A stretch of DNA of 64,000 nucleotides from the NCBI RefSeq assembly GCF_003666015.1, contig NZ_QPLT01000001.1:124001-188000 (forward strand), in the 5' to 3' direction. A model generated the notes under the pieces. It was not told the DNA's origin, ran no database searches, and saw only the letters and a list, made by a program, of their open reading frames with translations. This document shows, in pieces, positions 18,501 through 27,013 of this stretch (position 1 is the stretch's first letter; each line of letters begins with the position of its first letter). The position numbers and the translations under genes were made by a program. The stretch is from Halorubrum sp. Atlit-26R. GTDB lineage: Archaea > Halobacteriota > Halobacteria > Halobacteriales > Haloferacaceae.

Positions 18501-20643
18501 CAACCTCCGTGTTCCGTCGCTGACCGCGGACGGCGATCGCGTCTCTCGCCCGGTAGAGGCGGTCAGCAAGCACGACGCACCGAACCACCTCGTGCGGGTT
18601 CGCACTGAGTCTGGCCGATCGATAACCGTCACTCCAGACCACGGAGTTCACGTGTACGACGACGAACGGGATGCGGTCGTCGGTAAGGAGGCGCGAGAAA
18701 TCGACGGGAACGACAGGCTGGTGATCCCCGACTCGATCGGGTCCGACGACACCAGTCGGGACCCGCAGCGGTTTGACCTACTCGCCGAATTTGTCCGGTC
18801 TGATTCGGTTCCGACCGACCGCCTCATGATCAAGGGGCTGGACAAAGACCGGCTGTACGATCTCTTCGAGGACGCTTTCGCGGATGACTGGGACGGGCGG
18901 TTCTATCCCCTCCAGAGCATGACCGAAGTGTTCGAGACGAACAAGAAGACGCTGAGTAATTACCTATACCGGGAGAGCTTCCCTGTCTCGTATCTTCAAC
19001 AGTGTTTCTCCTCGCTTGACGAGATGCTCGCGTTCGTCCCGGACGACGTCACCCTCGGAATGAAACGCGATCGCACGGAGATCGATCGGTTCGTCGACCT
19101 CAACGAGCGCGTCGCGACGCTACTCGGCTACTACGCGGCGGAAGGGTTCGCCCGCGAGCAGGAAACGCCGAAGGGGACTATCCACCAGACGACGATCTGC
19201 GGGACGGAAACGGAAGCGAGGGAATTCTTCCTCGACGTTCTGCGGGAGGAGTTCGGGGTCGACCCGTACGAAGAGAACCACGCGAAAGTGACCGTCTCCG
19301 GTCGCCTATTGCGTGCGTTCTTCGACTCAGTGCTCGACTCCGGCGTGTACGCACACACGAAGCGCGTCCCCGATCAAATATTCGACGCACCCGACGAGGT
19401 CGTCGGAGCGTATCTGAGCGGGTACTTCAGCGGCGACGGCAGCGTCGACGACGGGTCGCTCCGAATCACCGCGACGACGGTGAGCGAGGAGCTTCGAGAG
19501 GACTTGATCGGTCTCCTGCGGCGGCTCGACATCCACGCGACTGTCGACCAGCCGAAGAGGGTCCAACTCCACGATAAGTTCCCCGAATTCTACGACGAGA
19601 GCGATGCGCGGATGACCGCGCAGACGTACGTCCTCAGTGTCTCGTCACACGATGCCGTTCGATTCTCTGAAATCGCAGGCTTCCACCTCTCTCGGAAGCG
19701 CGACCGGCTGATGGAGAACGTCTCGTCCGTTGAGCCGTACGCACCGAAGGTGTCGGACGGCGGATCCGGAGAGTACCTTGTCGAGAACGTCGACGAAGTG
19801 GAGGCCGTCGAGAGCGACGTTGAGCACGTGTACTGCCTCACCGTTGAGGACACGCACTCTCTCGTCGCGAACGATCTGTCGGTCGATCAGTGCGACGGAG
19901 ACGAGGACTGCGTGATGCTGCTCATGGACGGACTGCTCAACTTCTCGAAGGAATTCCTACCGGACCAACGCGGCGGGCGGATGGATGCACCCTTAGTGAT
20001 GTCTTCGCGAATCGACCCCTCGGAGATCGACGACGAGGCGCACAACGTCGACATCGTGCGGGAGTACCCGCTGGAGCTGTACGAGGCGTCGCGCAAGCTG
20101 GCCGACCCGGAGGAGGTCGAGGAGCTGATCCAGATCGGCGAGGACACGCTCGGCACCGACGACGAGTACCACGGGTTCGACCACACCCACGACACGACGG
20201 ACATCGCGATGGGGCCGGACCTGTCGGCGTACAAGACGCTCGGCGACATGATGGAGAAGATGGACGCGCAGCTGGAGCTGGCCCGGAAGCTGCGCGCGGT
20301 CGACGAGACCGACGTGGCCGAGCGCGTGATCGAGTACCACTTCCTGCCAGACATCATCGGGAACCTCCGGGCGTTCTCGCGGCAGGAGACGCGCTGTCTC
20401 GACTGCGGCGAGAAGTACCGCCGGATGCCCCTGACGGGCGAGTGCCGCGAGTGCGGCGGCCGCGTGAACCTCACCGTCCACGAGGGGTCGGTGAGCAAGT
20501 ACGTCGACACCGCCATCGAGGTGGCCGAGCGGTTCGACTGTCGCCCCTACACGAAACAGCGGCTGAAGGTGTTAGAGGGGTCGCTGGAGTCGATCTTCGA
20601 GGACGACACGAACAAGCAGTCCGGCATCGCGGACTTCATGTGA
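15523..20643 (+). CDS. polC: DNA polymerase II (PolD) large subunit DP2, intein-containing
   Basis: A 1706-codon precursor of the catalytic subunit of the archaeal replicative polymerase PolD. After removal of the 515-residue intein (18346-19890) the mature protein is 1191 residues, normal for haloarchaeal DP2. Visible parts are the N-terminal NVYYAGPIRSAGGTAQALS, an acidic low-complexity insert at about 285-335, a zinc-ribbon cluster near residues 690-745 (CPDCGEHTYAALCPDC, CNDCGTVCEPDEAGRVECPNC), and the catalytic NCDGDEDCVMLLMDGLLNFS rebuilt by splicing. A C-terminal zinc motif (CLDCGEKYRR...CRECGG) is also present. The DP1 subunit is not in the window. Confidence 0.96.
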   Translation: MRPDDERYFARIEERLDEAWDVAEAAKEQGRDPEPEIEIPVARDMADRVENILGIDGVAERVRDLEGEMSREEAALELVTDFVDGSVGDYDSREGKIEGAVRTAVALLTEGVVAAPIEGIDRVELLENDDGTEFVNVYYAGPIRSAGGTAQALSVLVADYARSLLGIDEYKPRDIEVERYAEEIALYDKDTGLQYTPKDKESKFIAKHIPVMLDGEATSDEEVSGFRDLERVDTNSARGGMCLVAAEGIALKAPKIQRYTRDLEEVDWPWLQDLIDGTIGKDGAGDGDASESEAADGDGESGGDAEEGAEPGVAESDPAADDPADDEPDGPPRADPSQKFLRDLIAGRPVFTHPSEAGGFRLRYGRARNHGFATGGVHPATMHIVDDFLAAGTQIKTERPGKAHGVVPVDSIEGPTVRLANGEVRRIDDPEEAKEVRNGIEKVLDLGEYLVNYGEFVENNHPLAPASYAPEWWVQEFEAAGADVQAMGDDPHVDLEHPDVDEALAWAREYDCPLHPEYTYLWHDVSVEAFEALADAVAAGEIVEGVLAIERTDAVRDALESLLVEHGATPDALRIPTWRPLARSLGIDDGLRKEWDADDLSAAARGYADGENAIRAVNEVAPFEVRERAPTRIGNRMGRPEKSESRDLSPAVHTLFPINEAGGPQRDVAEAANVMDDTGHRGRHELQVSDRVCPDCGEHTYAALCPDCETHTEPHYECNDCGTVCEPDEAGRVECPNCEWEVTAATYQEVDVNDAYRSALETVGERESAFEILKGVQGLTSRNKTPEPIEKGVLRAKNGVTSFKDGTVRYDMTDLPVTAVKPAELDVTADHFRELGYETDVDGEPLRHDDQVVELRVQDIVLSDGAAEHMLKTADFVDDLLEQFYGLDRFYEVNERDDLVGELVFGMAPHTSAATVGRVVGFTSAAVGYAHPYFHAAKRRNCFHPETKIWYEDETGQLRYDEIAAFVETYLEQSDVEFDDFGTAVGELEGVDGNLRVPSLTADGDRVSRPVEAVSKHDAPNHLVRVRTESGRSITVTPDHGVHVYDDERDAVVGKEAREIDGNDRLVIPDSIGSDDTSRDPQRFDLLAEFVRSDSVPTDRLMIKGLDKDRLYDLFEDAFADDWDGRFYPLQSMTEVFETNKKTLSNYLYRESFPVSYLQQCFSSLDEMLAFVPDDVTLGMKRDRTEIDRFVDLNERVATLLGYYAAEGFAREQETPKGTIHQTTICGTETEAREFFLDVLREEFGVDPYEENHAKVTVSGRLLRAFFDSVLDSGVYAHTKRVPDQIFDAPDEVVGAYLSGYFSGDGSVDDGSLRITATTVSEELREDLIGLLRRLDIHATVDQPKRVQLHDKFPEFYDESDARMTAQTYVLSVSSHDAVRFSEIAGFHLSRKRDRLMENVSSVEPYAPKVSDGGSGEYLVENVDEVEAVESDVEHVYCLTVEDTHSLVANDLSVDQCDGDEDCVMLLMDGLLNFSKEFLPDQRGGRMDAPLVMSSRIDPSEIDDEAHNVDIVREYPLELYEASRKLADPEEVEELIQIGEDTLGTDDEYHGFDHTHDTTDIAMGPDLSAYKTLGDMMEKMDAQLELARKLRAVDETDVAERVIEYHFLPDIIGNLRAFSRQETRCLDCGEKYRRMPLTGECRECGGRVNLTVHEGSVSKYVDTAIEVAERFDCRPYTKQRLKVLEGSLESIFEDDTNKQSGIADFM
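18346..19890 (+). other. Intein in PolD DP2 with LAGLIDADG endonuclease
   Basis: A 515-residue in-frame protein intron inserted between Asn and Cys of the DP2 active-site motif. It begins with Cys (CFHPETKIW, block A), has TPDHGVHVYD (block B), and two dodecapeptide-like endonuclease motifs, LLGYYAAEG at about 19120 and LSGYFSGDGSV at about 19412. Block F is VYCLTVEDTHSLVAND. It ends in VDQ before the C+1 cysteine. The last residue is therefore Gln rather than Asn, as described for the Pyrococcus abyssi PolII intein, and the penultimate residue is Asp instead of the usual His. Its codon use is less GC-biased than the flanking extein. Confidence 0.93.
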
Positions 20644-20645
20644 AC

Positions 20646-20682
20646 TGCCTCGGGGTCAAGCCCCGAGGCATTCGCCTTTTTT
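20646..20682 (+). terminator. Hairpin with T-run after polC
   Basis: A perfect 10-bp stem (TGCCTCGGGG / CCCCGAGGCA) with a 5-base loop lies directly after the polC stop and is followed by TTTTTT at 20677-20682. It looks like a bacterial-style terminator. Similar hairpins also mark the ends of IS200/IS605-type elements in haloarchaea, so it could be a remnant of one, although no transposase or TnpB reading frame is nearby. Confidence 0.5.
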
Positions 20683-20779
20683 CTGTAGAAGATCGAGCTT
20701 ATTAGGACCTTTCTGCGGGTTTTCAAATGGAGACCGGTGTCGTCGATCGTCTATACGCAATCGTTCTTGTTCTGCCGGT

Positions 20780-20836
20780 GTACGCCTCCAAACACCCAGC
20801 CACTCGTTTATAAATAATTAAAACCGGATCGACGAC
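20780..20836 (+). promoter_or_regulatory. 57-bp promoter-like unit upstream of repeat copy B
   Basis: The unit contains a diverged copy of the repeat's 5' end (CCTCCAAACACCCAGCCACTCG), then TTTATAAAT at 20807-20815, exactly 30 bp before the conserved GAACACC at 20837. The CAG-to-CAG distance between the unit and the main element is 57 bp. This is the spacing expected between an archaeal TATA box and a transcription start. Confidence 0.6.
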
Positions 20837-21075
20837 GAACACCTCCAAAGCCCCAGCCGCGAGGACGGCGCACGCTCGTCGCGCTCCTCGTCGCTCGTTA
20901 CACTCGCTCCTGCGGTGCTCACGTCGCCTGCGCCGTCCTCGACGACTGCCCCTTTGAGTCCCACCCCGCACAGCACCTCACGCCTCCCCAGCCTCGTCGG
21001 CCTCCCTGCGGTCGGCCGACTCCCTCGCACGCGCTCCGAGCGCCCCGGGGGGCGCTCGGAGGCGCGCGCCACCGC
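20837..21075 (+). repeat. Structured dispersed repeat, copy B
   Basis: The element starts GAACACCTCCAAAGCCCCAG. Hairpin 1 arms are GCGAGGACGGCGCA and TGCGCCGTCCTCG. The linker CTGCCCCTTTGAGTCCCACCC follows. Hairpin 2 has GTCGGCC (20996-21002) and GGCCGAC (21014-21020), and hairpin 3 has CTCCGAGCGCC and GGCGCTCGGAG. An ATTTATAAT motif follows at about 21092. The gap between polC and the aldolase gene (20644-21110) holds only this element, its leader unit and the polC hairpin. Convergent gene orientation means no neighbouring gene needs a promoter here. Confidence 0.82.
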
Positions 21076-21110
21076 TCCTGCCGTCCTATCCATTTATAAT
21101 GGCCTCCGTT

Positions 21111-21755
21111 TCACTCGTCGCCGCGCGCCTCCTCGACCACCCGCGTGAACTCGCGGGCGGTCTCGGTGATGCTCTCGTAGTCGCCGCGCTCGGCGGCGTC
21201 GTAGTCGACGAGCGCGCCGCCGGCGCCGACCGCGAACGCGCCCGCGTCGACGTAGTCGGCGGCGTTGTCCGGGCTCACGCCGCCGGTCGGCATCATCGGG
21301 ATCTGCCCGAGCGGGCCCTTCATCGCGCCGAGGTGGGCCGGGCCGACGGTCTTGGCGGGGAACACCTTCACGAAGTCGGCGCCGGCCTCGTAGCCGCGGA
21401 CCGCCTCGGTGGGCGTCATCACGCCCGGCGCGGTGACGGCGCCGTAGCGGTTACACGTCTCGATCACGTCCTCGTGGAGGCTCGGGGAGACGACGAACTC
21501 CGCGCCCGCCATCAGCGTGGTCCGGGCCGTCTCGCTGTCGAGGACCGTTCCGGTGCCGACGACGACCTCGTCGTCGAAGGAGCCGGCGACCTCGCCGAGC
21601 TTCTCGGCCACGTCCGGCGTGTCGGCGGTTATCTCGACGGCGGTGACCCCGCCCTCGCGCAGCGCCTCCGTGATCTCGATCAGCTGGTCGGCCTCGACTC
21701 CGCGTAACACCGCGACGACGCCGCTGTCGTCGAGCCGTGAGAGCGTCTCGTTCAT
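21111..21755 (-). CDS. KDPG/KHG-type aldolase
   Basis: A 214-residue class I aldolase of the Eda family that cleaves 2-keto-3-deoxy-6-phosphogluconate to pyruvate and glyceraldehyde 3-phosphate (or acts on 4-hydroxy-2-oxoglutarate). The Schiff-base lysine is in FVKVFPAKT, the general-base glutamate is in AVEITADTP, and the phosphate site is [10 protein letters not shown]. The full family length is present. In haloarchaea it would act in the semi-phosphorylative Entner-Doudoroff pathway. It is monocistronic and divergent from the EF-2 gene. Confidence 0.9.
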   Translation of the reverse strand: MNETLSRLDDSGVVAVLRGVEADQLIEITEALREGGVTAVEITADTPDVAEKLGEVAGSFDDEVVVGTGTVLDSETARTTLMAGAEFVVSPSLHEDVIETCNRYGAVTAPGVMTPTEAVRGYEAGADFVKVFPAKTVGPAHLGAMKGPLGQIPMMPTGGVSPDNAADYVDAGAFAVGAGGALVDYDAAERGDYESITETAREFTRVVEEARGDE

Positions 21756-21994
21756 ACGTCCCGTTTCCCGAGTCGGAACTTAAAACCGCCCCGATGACCG
21801 CAGGCGGTGTGTCCGGGCGCGAGCGCCGCCGCCGACCGCGAACGCTGCCGTCGCCCGCGAGCGAGCCCACTCTCAGTCGCCTGTCCCGTGACACCGGTCG
21901 ACACGAAATCGGCGGCGATCGGGGGTACTCGCCCGCGAAACGGCCGCGACGAAACACTACCCTTTTGACCCTCCTTTCGGTAACACTCGGTATA

Positions 21995-24184
21995 ATGGGC
22001 CGACGCAAGAAGATCGTTCAGGAATGTGAGCGGCTGATGGACACCCCGGAGAACATCCGGAACATCGCCATCGCCGCCCACGTCGACCACGGGAAGACGA
22101 CGCTCTCCGACAACCTGCTGGCGGGCGCCGGCATGATCTCCGAGGACACCGCGGGCGAGCAGCTCGCGATGGACACGAAGGAGGACGAGCAGGAGCGCGG
22201 GATCACCATCGACGCGGCGAACGTCTCGATGACCCACGAGTACGAGGACACCAACCACCTCGTCAACCTCATCGACACCCCGGGCCACGTGGACTTCGGT
22301 GGCGACGTCACCCGCGCGATGCGCGCGGTCGACGGCGCCTTAGTGGTCGTCGACGCCGTCGAGGGCGCGATGCCCCAGACGGAGACGGTGCTCCGGCAGG
22401 CGCTCCGCGAGGGCGTGAAGCCGACGCTGTTCATCAACAAGGTCGACCGCCTCATCTCCGAGCTCCAGGAGGGGCCCCAGGAGATGCAGGAACGGCTGAT
22501 GTCCGTCATCGCCGACGTCAACGAGCTCATCCGCGGGATGGCCGAGAACATGGACGACATCCCCGAGGACTGGACCGTCTCCGTCGAGGACGGCACGGTC
22601 GGGTTCGGCTCCGCGCTGTACAAGTGGGGCGTCTCGATGCCGTCGATGCAGCGGACCGGCATGGACTTCGGCGACATCATGGAGCTCGAGCAGAACGACA
22701 AGCGGCAGGAGCTCCACGAGCGGACGCCGCTGTCGGACGTCGTGCTCGACATGGTCTGCGAGCACTTCCCGAACCCGGTTGACGCGCAGCCCCGCCGCGT
22801 CCCGCGCATCTGGCGCGGCGACCCCGAGTCCGACCTGGCCGACACGATGCGGCTGGTCGACGAGGACGGCGAGGTCGTCTTCATGGTCACCGACATCTCC
22901 ATGGACCCGCACGCGGGCGAGATCGCGACGGGCCGCGTCTTCTCCGGCACGCTGGAGAAGGGTCAGGAGCTGTACGTCTCCGGTACCGCGGGCAAGAACC
23001 GCATCCAGAGCGTCGGCCTCTTCATGGGGTCCGAGCGCGAGGAGGTGGACCGCGTCCCGGCGGGGAACATCGCGTCGGTCACCGGCCTGCGTGACGCCAT
23101 CGCCGGCTCGACGGTCTCCTCCGTCGAGATGACGCCGTTCGAGTCGATCGAGCACATCTCCGAGCCGGTCATCACGAAGTCCGTCGAGGCCCAGAACATG
23201 GACGACCTGCCGAAGCTCATCGAGACGCTCCAGCAGGTCGCCAAGGAGGACCCGACGATTCAGATCGAGATCAACGAGGACACCGGCGAGCACCTCATCA
23301 GCGGGCAGGGCGAGCTCCACCTCGAAGTGATCACCCAGCGGATCCGCGACAACCAGGGCATCCCGGTTATCACCGGGGAGCCGATCGTCGTGTTCCGCGA
23401 GCAGCCCCAGGAGAACTCCCGCGAGGTCGAGGGGCAGTCGCCGAACCGGCACAACAAGTTCTACATCACCGTCGAGCCGATGGACCAGGAGATCGTCGAC
23501 GCCATCCAGCTCGGCGAGGTCTCGATGGACATGCCCGAACTGGAGCGCCGCGAGGCGCTGCAGGACGCCGGCATGGACAAGGACACCTCGCAGAACGTCG
23601 AGGACATCCACCGGACCAACATCCTCATCGACGACACGAAGGGGATCCAGCACCTCAACGAGACGATGGAGCTCGTCCTTGAGGGCCTCCAGGAGGCGCT
23701 CGACGACGGGCCACTGGCCGCCGAGCCGGTCCAGGGGTCGCTGTTCCGCCTGCACGACGCGAAGCTCCACGAGGACACCATCCACCGCGGTCCCGCACAG
23801 GTCATCCCGGCGGTCCGCGACGCGGTCCACCGCGCGCTGATCGACGGCGAGGTCCGCCTGCTGGAGCCGATCCAGGACGTCCGGATCGACGTGCCCAGCG
23901 AACACATGGGCGCCGCGTCCGGCGAGATTCAGGGCCGCCGCGGCCGCGTCGACGACATGTACCAGGAGGGCGACCTCATGGTCGTCGAGGGCATCGCGCC
24001 CGTCGAGGAGATGATCGGGTTCTCCTCCGACATCCGCTCGGCCACCGAGGGCCGCGCCTCGTGGAACACCGAGAACGCGGGCTTCCGCGTGCTCGTCGAC
24101 AACCTCCAGCGCGAGAAGATCATGGAGATCCGCGAGCGCAAGGGGATGAAGCTCGAACTGCCGCAGTCGATCGACTACTTCTGA
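21995..24184 (+). CDS. fusA: Translation elongation factor EF-2
   Basis: A 729-residue archaeal EF-2, the GTPase that drives ribosomal translocation. The G motifs are [19 protein letters not shown] and NKVDR. Domains II-V follow in order, including the [12 protein letters not shown] loop of domain IV, where the histidine should be modified to diphthamide. ATG 21995 ([16 protein letters not shown]) is the typical archaeal start. The frame is open upstream to 21737, but that part does not match the family. The 24216-24223 T-run probably ends the transcript. Confidence 0.97.
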   Translation: MGRRKKIVQECERLMDTPENIRNIAIAAHVDHGKTTLSDNLLAGAGMISEDTAGEQLAMDTKEDEQERGITIDAANVSMTHEYEDTNHLVNLIDTPGHVDFGGDVTRAMRAVDGALVVVDAVEGAMPQTETVLRQALREGVKPTLFINKVDRLISELQEGPQEMQERLMSVIADVNELIRGMAENMDDIPEDWTVSVEDGTVGFGSALYKWGVSMPSMQRTGMDFGDIMELEQNDKRQELHERTPLSDVVLDMVCEHFPNPVDAQPRRVPRIWRGDPESDLADTMRLVDEDGEVVFMVTDISMDPHAGEIATGRVFSGTLEKGQELYVSGTAGKNRIQSVGLFMGSEREEVDRVPAGNIASVTGLRDAIAGSTVSSVEMTPFESIEHISEPVITKSVEAQNMDDLPKLIETLQQVAKEDPTIQIEINEDTGEHLISGQGELHLEVITQRIRDNQGIPVITGEPIVVFREQPQENSREVEGQSPNRHNKFYITVEPMDQEIVDAIQLGEVSMDMPELERREALQDAGMDKDTSQNVEDIHRTNILIDDTKGIQHLNETMELVLEGLQEALDDGPLAAEPVQGSLFRLHDAKLHEDTIHRGPAQVIPAVRDAVHRALIDGEVRLLEPIQDVRIDVPSEHMGAASGEIQGRRGRVDDMYQEGDLMVVEGIAPVEEMIGFSSDIRSATEGRASWNTENAGFRVLVDNLQREKIMEIRERKGMKLELPQSIDYF

Positions 24185-24263
24185 GTCGACGGCGCGGTTC
24201 GCGGTAGTCGGTCCCCGTTTTTTCCTCTCTCTTCGAGCCCGATTCCCCGAAGCGGCGCGGCCG

Positions 24264-24752
24264 TCAGCCGCGGATTCGCCTGACGGTCGAGAGCGCCCCA
24301 CCGAGGGAGAGGAACAGCCCGAGCACGGCAGCGAACAGCGGCGCGTTCGACGTCTGCGCCTTCAGGAACGCCCCGTCGGGGTCGGCGGGGTCGACGTACG
24401 CGGTGGTCGACTCGCCGACGGCGTACGCCGCGACGACCTCGCGCGCCGCCGACTCGGTGTCGTAGTTCGACGTGATCGCCGACGGGAAGACGTTGGTGCT
24501 CGCGTACTCCGTCCCCTCGTACTCGTAGGTGAACCGCACCGCCGGCCGGTAGTCCACGCCGGGACTACTCCCGGTCGACGTCGACTCGACGCTGAGGTCG
24601 GTGACGGTCGCGTCGACCGCGACGGCGTCCTCGACCGCGCTCGACTGCTGGGTGTAGTCGTACGCCCCGTAGCCGGTCACCGCGAGACCGATCAACAGCA
24701 TGACGACCGCGCCCTTGAGGGTCTTCGGACCGTCGATCGAGAGCCCGCTCAT
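24264..24752 (-). CDS. DUF3592-type membrane protein
   Basis: A 162-residue protein with two membrane segments: residues about 12-30 (GAVVMLLIGLAVTGYGAYDY) and about 138-156 (APLFAAVLGLFLSLGGALS). Between them lies an extracytoplasmic beta-rich domain with YRPAVRFTYEYEGTEYASTNVFP and ESTTAYVDPADPDGAFL. This is the pattern of DUF3592 proteins, whose function is unknown. The start is ATG 24752; the frame is open upstream to 24896, but the extra residues look random. It is convergent with fusA. Confidence 0.78.
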   Translation of the reverse strand: MSGLSIDGPKTLKGAVVMLLIGLAVTGYGAYDYTQQSSAVEDAVAVDATVTDLSVESTSTGSSPGVDYRPAVRFTYEYEGTEYASTNVFPSAITSNYDTESAAREVVAAYAVGESTTAYVDPADPDGAFLKAQTSNAPLFAAVLGLFLSLGGALSTVRRIRG

Positions 24753-24989
24753 TCTGCGCTCGCACCTCGGTTCGAAGGAGTTCGGTCCGGGGAGGAGCGA
24801 TTGGGCGGGGTCAGGTCCGAGAGACGCCGATTCGACCTGTCGGGCCGCACAGCCATGCTCGGCGAACCGCGTGGAGGGTGACACACGCCCGGCCATCGGT
24901 CGCGACCGCCCATAATTCTGCGGGACATTTCCGCCCGATCCGTGCGGTACGTTGACAACCGAGGCGGCGAGGCAACGCCTGCCAGCGCC

Positions 24990-25025
24990 GAAGGCTTATA
25001 CCGGATCGTCCGACTCCGTTCGGGT
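24990..25025 (+). promoter_or_regulatory. Promoter of the ACT-homoserine dehydrogenase operon
   Basis: GGCTTATACC, with TTATAC at 24996, is placed 30 bp before ATG 25026. That is the spacing of an archaeal TATA box to a start site, so the transcript probably begins at or very near ATG 25026. The rest of 24753-24990 shows no gene and would also hold the divergent promoter of the DUF3592 gene. Confidence 0.45.
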
Positions 25026-25166
25026 ATGCAGACGGGCACGACTCCCCCCCGACGCACCGCGACGGAGCCACCGAGGGACCGCTCCACGCCGGGGACAGGG
25101 ACGTGTCTGCGAACGCGCGCCCCCGACCGGGCCCCGCTGCGCGCTGCGGCGGAGGTGGCGGCGTGA
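25026..25166 (+). CDS. Threonine-rich 46-codon leader reading frame (candidate)
   Basis: A short frame MQTGTTPPRRTATEPPRDRS and onward has 9 threonines among 46 residues, all within the first 30. It starts 30 bp after a TATA-like box, so it could be a leaderless reading frame. It ends with TGA overlapping the GTG start of the ACT-domain gene (GTGA at 25163-25166), in a different frame from that gene. The ACT-hom operon is expected to make homoserine, the threonine precursor. The arrangement resembles amino-acid leader peptides of bacterial attenuators, but no attenuator hairpin was demonstrated and translation is unproven. Confidence 0.4.
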   Translation: MQTGTTPPRRTATEPPRDRSTPGTGTCLRTRAPDRAPLRAAAEVAA

Positions 25167-25789
25167 GCGATCGCCGCGACGGGGCGCCGGAGACCGCGCT
25201 CGACGCCGAGGGCGCGGCGGGCGAGCCCGACCCGGCCGACTCCGGGGCGTCGCCCGACGGCGGCCACGCCTCGACGGCCCCCTCGACGCACACGGTCCGG
25301 CTGGAGCTCGTCGACGAGCCGGGCCAGCTGCTCGCCGCGCTCCACCCGATCGCGGACAACGGCGGGAACCTCCTGTCGATCTACCACGAGCGCGGGAACA
25401 AGACGCCCCGCGGACGGATCCCCGTCGAGGTCGACTTCGAGGCGACGCCCGAGCGGTTCGAGGAGATCGTCGACGCGCTCCGCAGCGAGGGCGTGAACGT
25501 GATGCAGGCGGGCACGGAGCGGTACGCGGAGGAGGTGACGATCCTCCTGTTCGGCCACCTCATCGACACCGACCTCTCCGACACGCTCTCGCGGATCGAG
25601 GCCTGCGAGTCGGCGTCGGTCGCCGACGTGTCGCTCGCGGCCCCGCAGGGAACCGAGGAGGTGTCGAGCGCGCGGCTCCGGCTCGAAGCGCGCGCCGGCG
25701 AGACGGACGCGGCGCTCGCGGCGGTCCGCGAGCTCGCCGACGAGAAGGAGCTCCGCGTCGTCGAACCGCTCACGGGGGTGGACGCGTGA
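25163..25789 (+). CDS. ACT-domain amino-acid-binding protein
   Basis: A 208-residue probable regulatory protein. After an acidic low-complexity head (1-45), it has ACT-like segments: HTVRLELVDEPGQLLAALHPIADNGGN at about 47-75, with more alpha-beta structure after. ACT domains bind amino acids and control biosynthetic enzymes. It overlaps the homoserine dehydrogenase gene by GTGA (25786-25789), so it is probably a detached regulatory subunit of that enzyme. GTG 25163 is chosen because GGAGGT lies 7 bases before it; an ATG at 25103 in frame is possible. Confidence 0.82.
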   Translation: MSDRRDGAPETALDAEGAAGEPDPADSGASPDGGHASTAPSTHTVRLELVDEPGQLLAALHPIADNGGNLLSIYHERGNKTPRGRIPVEVDFEATPERFEEIVDALRSEGVNVMQAGTERYAEEVTILLFGHLIDTDLSDTLSRIEACESASVADVSLAAPQGTEEVSSARLRLEARAGETDAALAAVRELADEKELRVVEPLTGVDA

Positions 25790-26793
25790 GGCTCGCCGTG
25801 ATCGGCGCGGGCGCGGTCGGGCGCTCCGTCGTCGAGTTGGCGGGCGAGTACGGCCACGAGGTCGTCGCGGTCGCGGACTCGTCGAGCGCGACGGTCGCCG
25901 ACGGGACCGGCGGTCGGGCCGGCGCCGGCGGAGACGACGCGATCGGCGTCGACCCCGACGCGGTCGTGGCGCGGAAGGCGGAGCGGGGGATCGTCGGGGA
26001 CGCGGACCCGGACGACGCCCTCTCGGCGGACTACGACGTCCTCGTGGAGGCGACGCCGACGACGCTGGGCGACGCCGAGCCCGGCTTCACGCACGTGACG
26101 GCCGCCTTGGAGCGCGACCGCCACGCGGTCCTCGCGAACAAGGGTCCGGTCGCGGAGCGGTTCGGCGACCTGCGGGCGGCCGTCGACGACAGCGATGGCG
26201 AGATCCGGTTCGAGGCGACGGTGGGCGGCGCCATCCCCGCGGTGTCGACCGTCGAGGACATCGAGCCCGGTCACGTCACCGCGGTCCGGGGCGTGCTCAA
26301 CGGGACCGCGAACTTCATCCTCACGCGGATGGCCGCCGAGGGGCTCGACTACGACCACGTGCTCGCGGAGGCCCAGGACCTCGGCGTCGCCGAGGCCGAC
26401 CCCTCCTTCGACGTGGACGGCACCGACGCGGCGCTGAAGTGCGTCATCCTCGCGAACGTGCTCTCGTTCGGCGCGGTCGACGACCCCGCCGACGCCCGGG
26501 AGTTCACGCTCGCCGACGCCGACGTGTCGGGGATCCGCGACGTGCCCGGCTCCGCGCTCCGGCTCGCGGCCGAGGACGGGCGGACGGTGCGGCTGATCGG
26601 CGAGGCGACCGGCGAGACGGTCCGCGTCGCGCCGCGGCTCGTCCCCGAGAACGGGACCCTCGCGGTCTCCGGCACGCAGAACATCGTCCAGATCGAGACG
26701 TCTCACGCGGGCCGGCTCAACATCTCCGGCCGCGGCGCGGGCGGCCCGGAGACCGCGAGCGCGGTCCTCGGCGACGTGGGGCGGCTGGAGTAA
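25786..26793 (+). CDS. hom: Homoserine dehydrogenase
   Basis: A 335-residue NAD(P)-dependent enzyme that reduces aspartate semialdehyde to homoserine for threonine, methionine and isoleucine synthesis. The N-terminal Rossmann motif is [15 protein letters not shown]. The catalytic domain has [26 protein letters not shown] and [14 protein letters not shown]. It lacks a C-terminal ACT domain, which suits the separate ACT protein encoded upstream with a 4-base overlap. The start is GTG 25786. It is the last gene of its operon. Confidence 0.92.
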   Translation: MRLAVIGAGAVGRSVVELAGEYGHEVVAVADSSSATVADGTGGRAGAGGDDAIGVDPDAVVARKAERGIVGDADPDDALSADYDVLVEATPTTLGDAEPGFTHVTAALERDRHAVLANKGPVAERFGDLRAAVDDSDGEIRFEATVGGAIPAVSTVEDIEPGHVTAVRGVLNGTANFILTRMAAEGLDYDHVLAEAQDLGVAEADPSFDVDGTDAALKCVILANVLSFGAVDDPADAREFTLADADVSGIRDVPGSALRLAAEDGRTVRLIGEATGETVRVAPRLVPENGTLAVSGTQNIVQIETSHAGRLNISGRGAGGPETASAVLGDVGRLE

Positions 26794-27013
26794 GTCGGCT
26801 CGTCCGGCCGGAGTGGGCCGGACCGTCCGACCGGAGCAGGCGGCTTCGACCGCCGAGTCCGCCGCCGCGGACCGGGGCGTGTGTCGCTCTGTCGTGTCCC
26901 GCGTTGTCGACAATCGCCGGACGGCGGCGCGATACTCTGTGGGCCGTATCGAAACCGTTTTAGTGGAATCAACCGAAACTTACTCACAGAGCGCCTTAGC
27001 GCGTGATTACCCC

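Noticed and set aside
20644-20720. tRNA gene near the polC end
   Set aside because: The hairpin has no cloverleaf partner arms or T-loop motif. No tRNA or rRNA gene was found elsewhere in the window by eye.
25103-25162. ATG 25103 as the start of the ACT protein
   Set aside because: It would add MSANARPRPG and a Gly run without family support, and GTG 25163 has a well-placed GGAGGT. It remains a weaker alternative.
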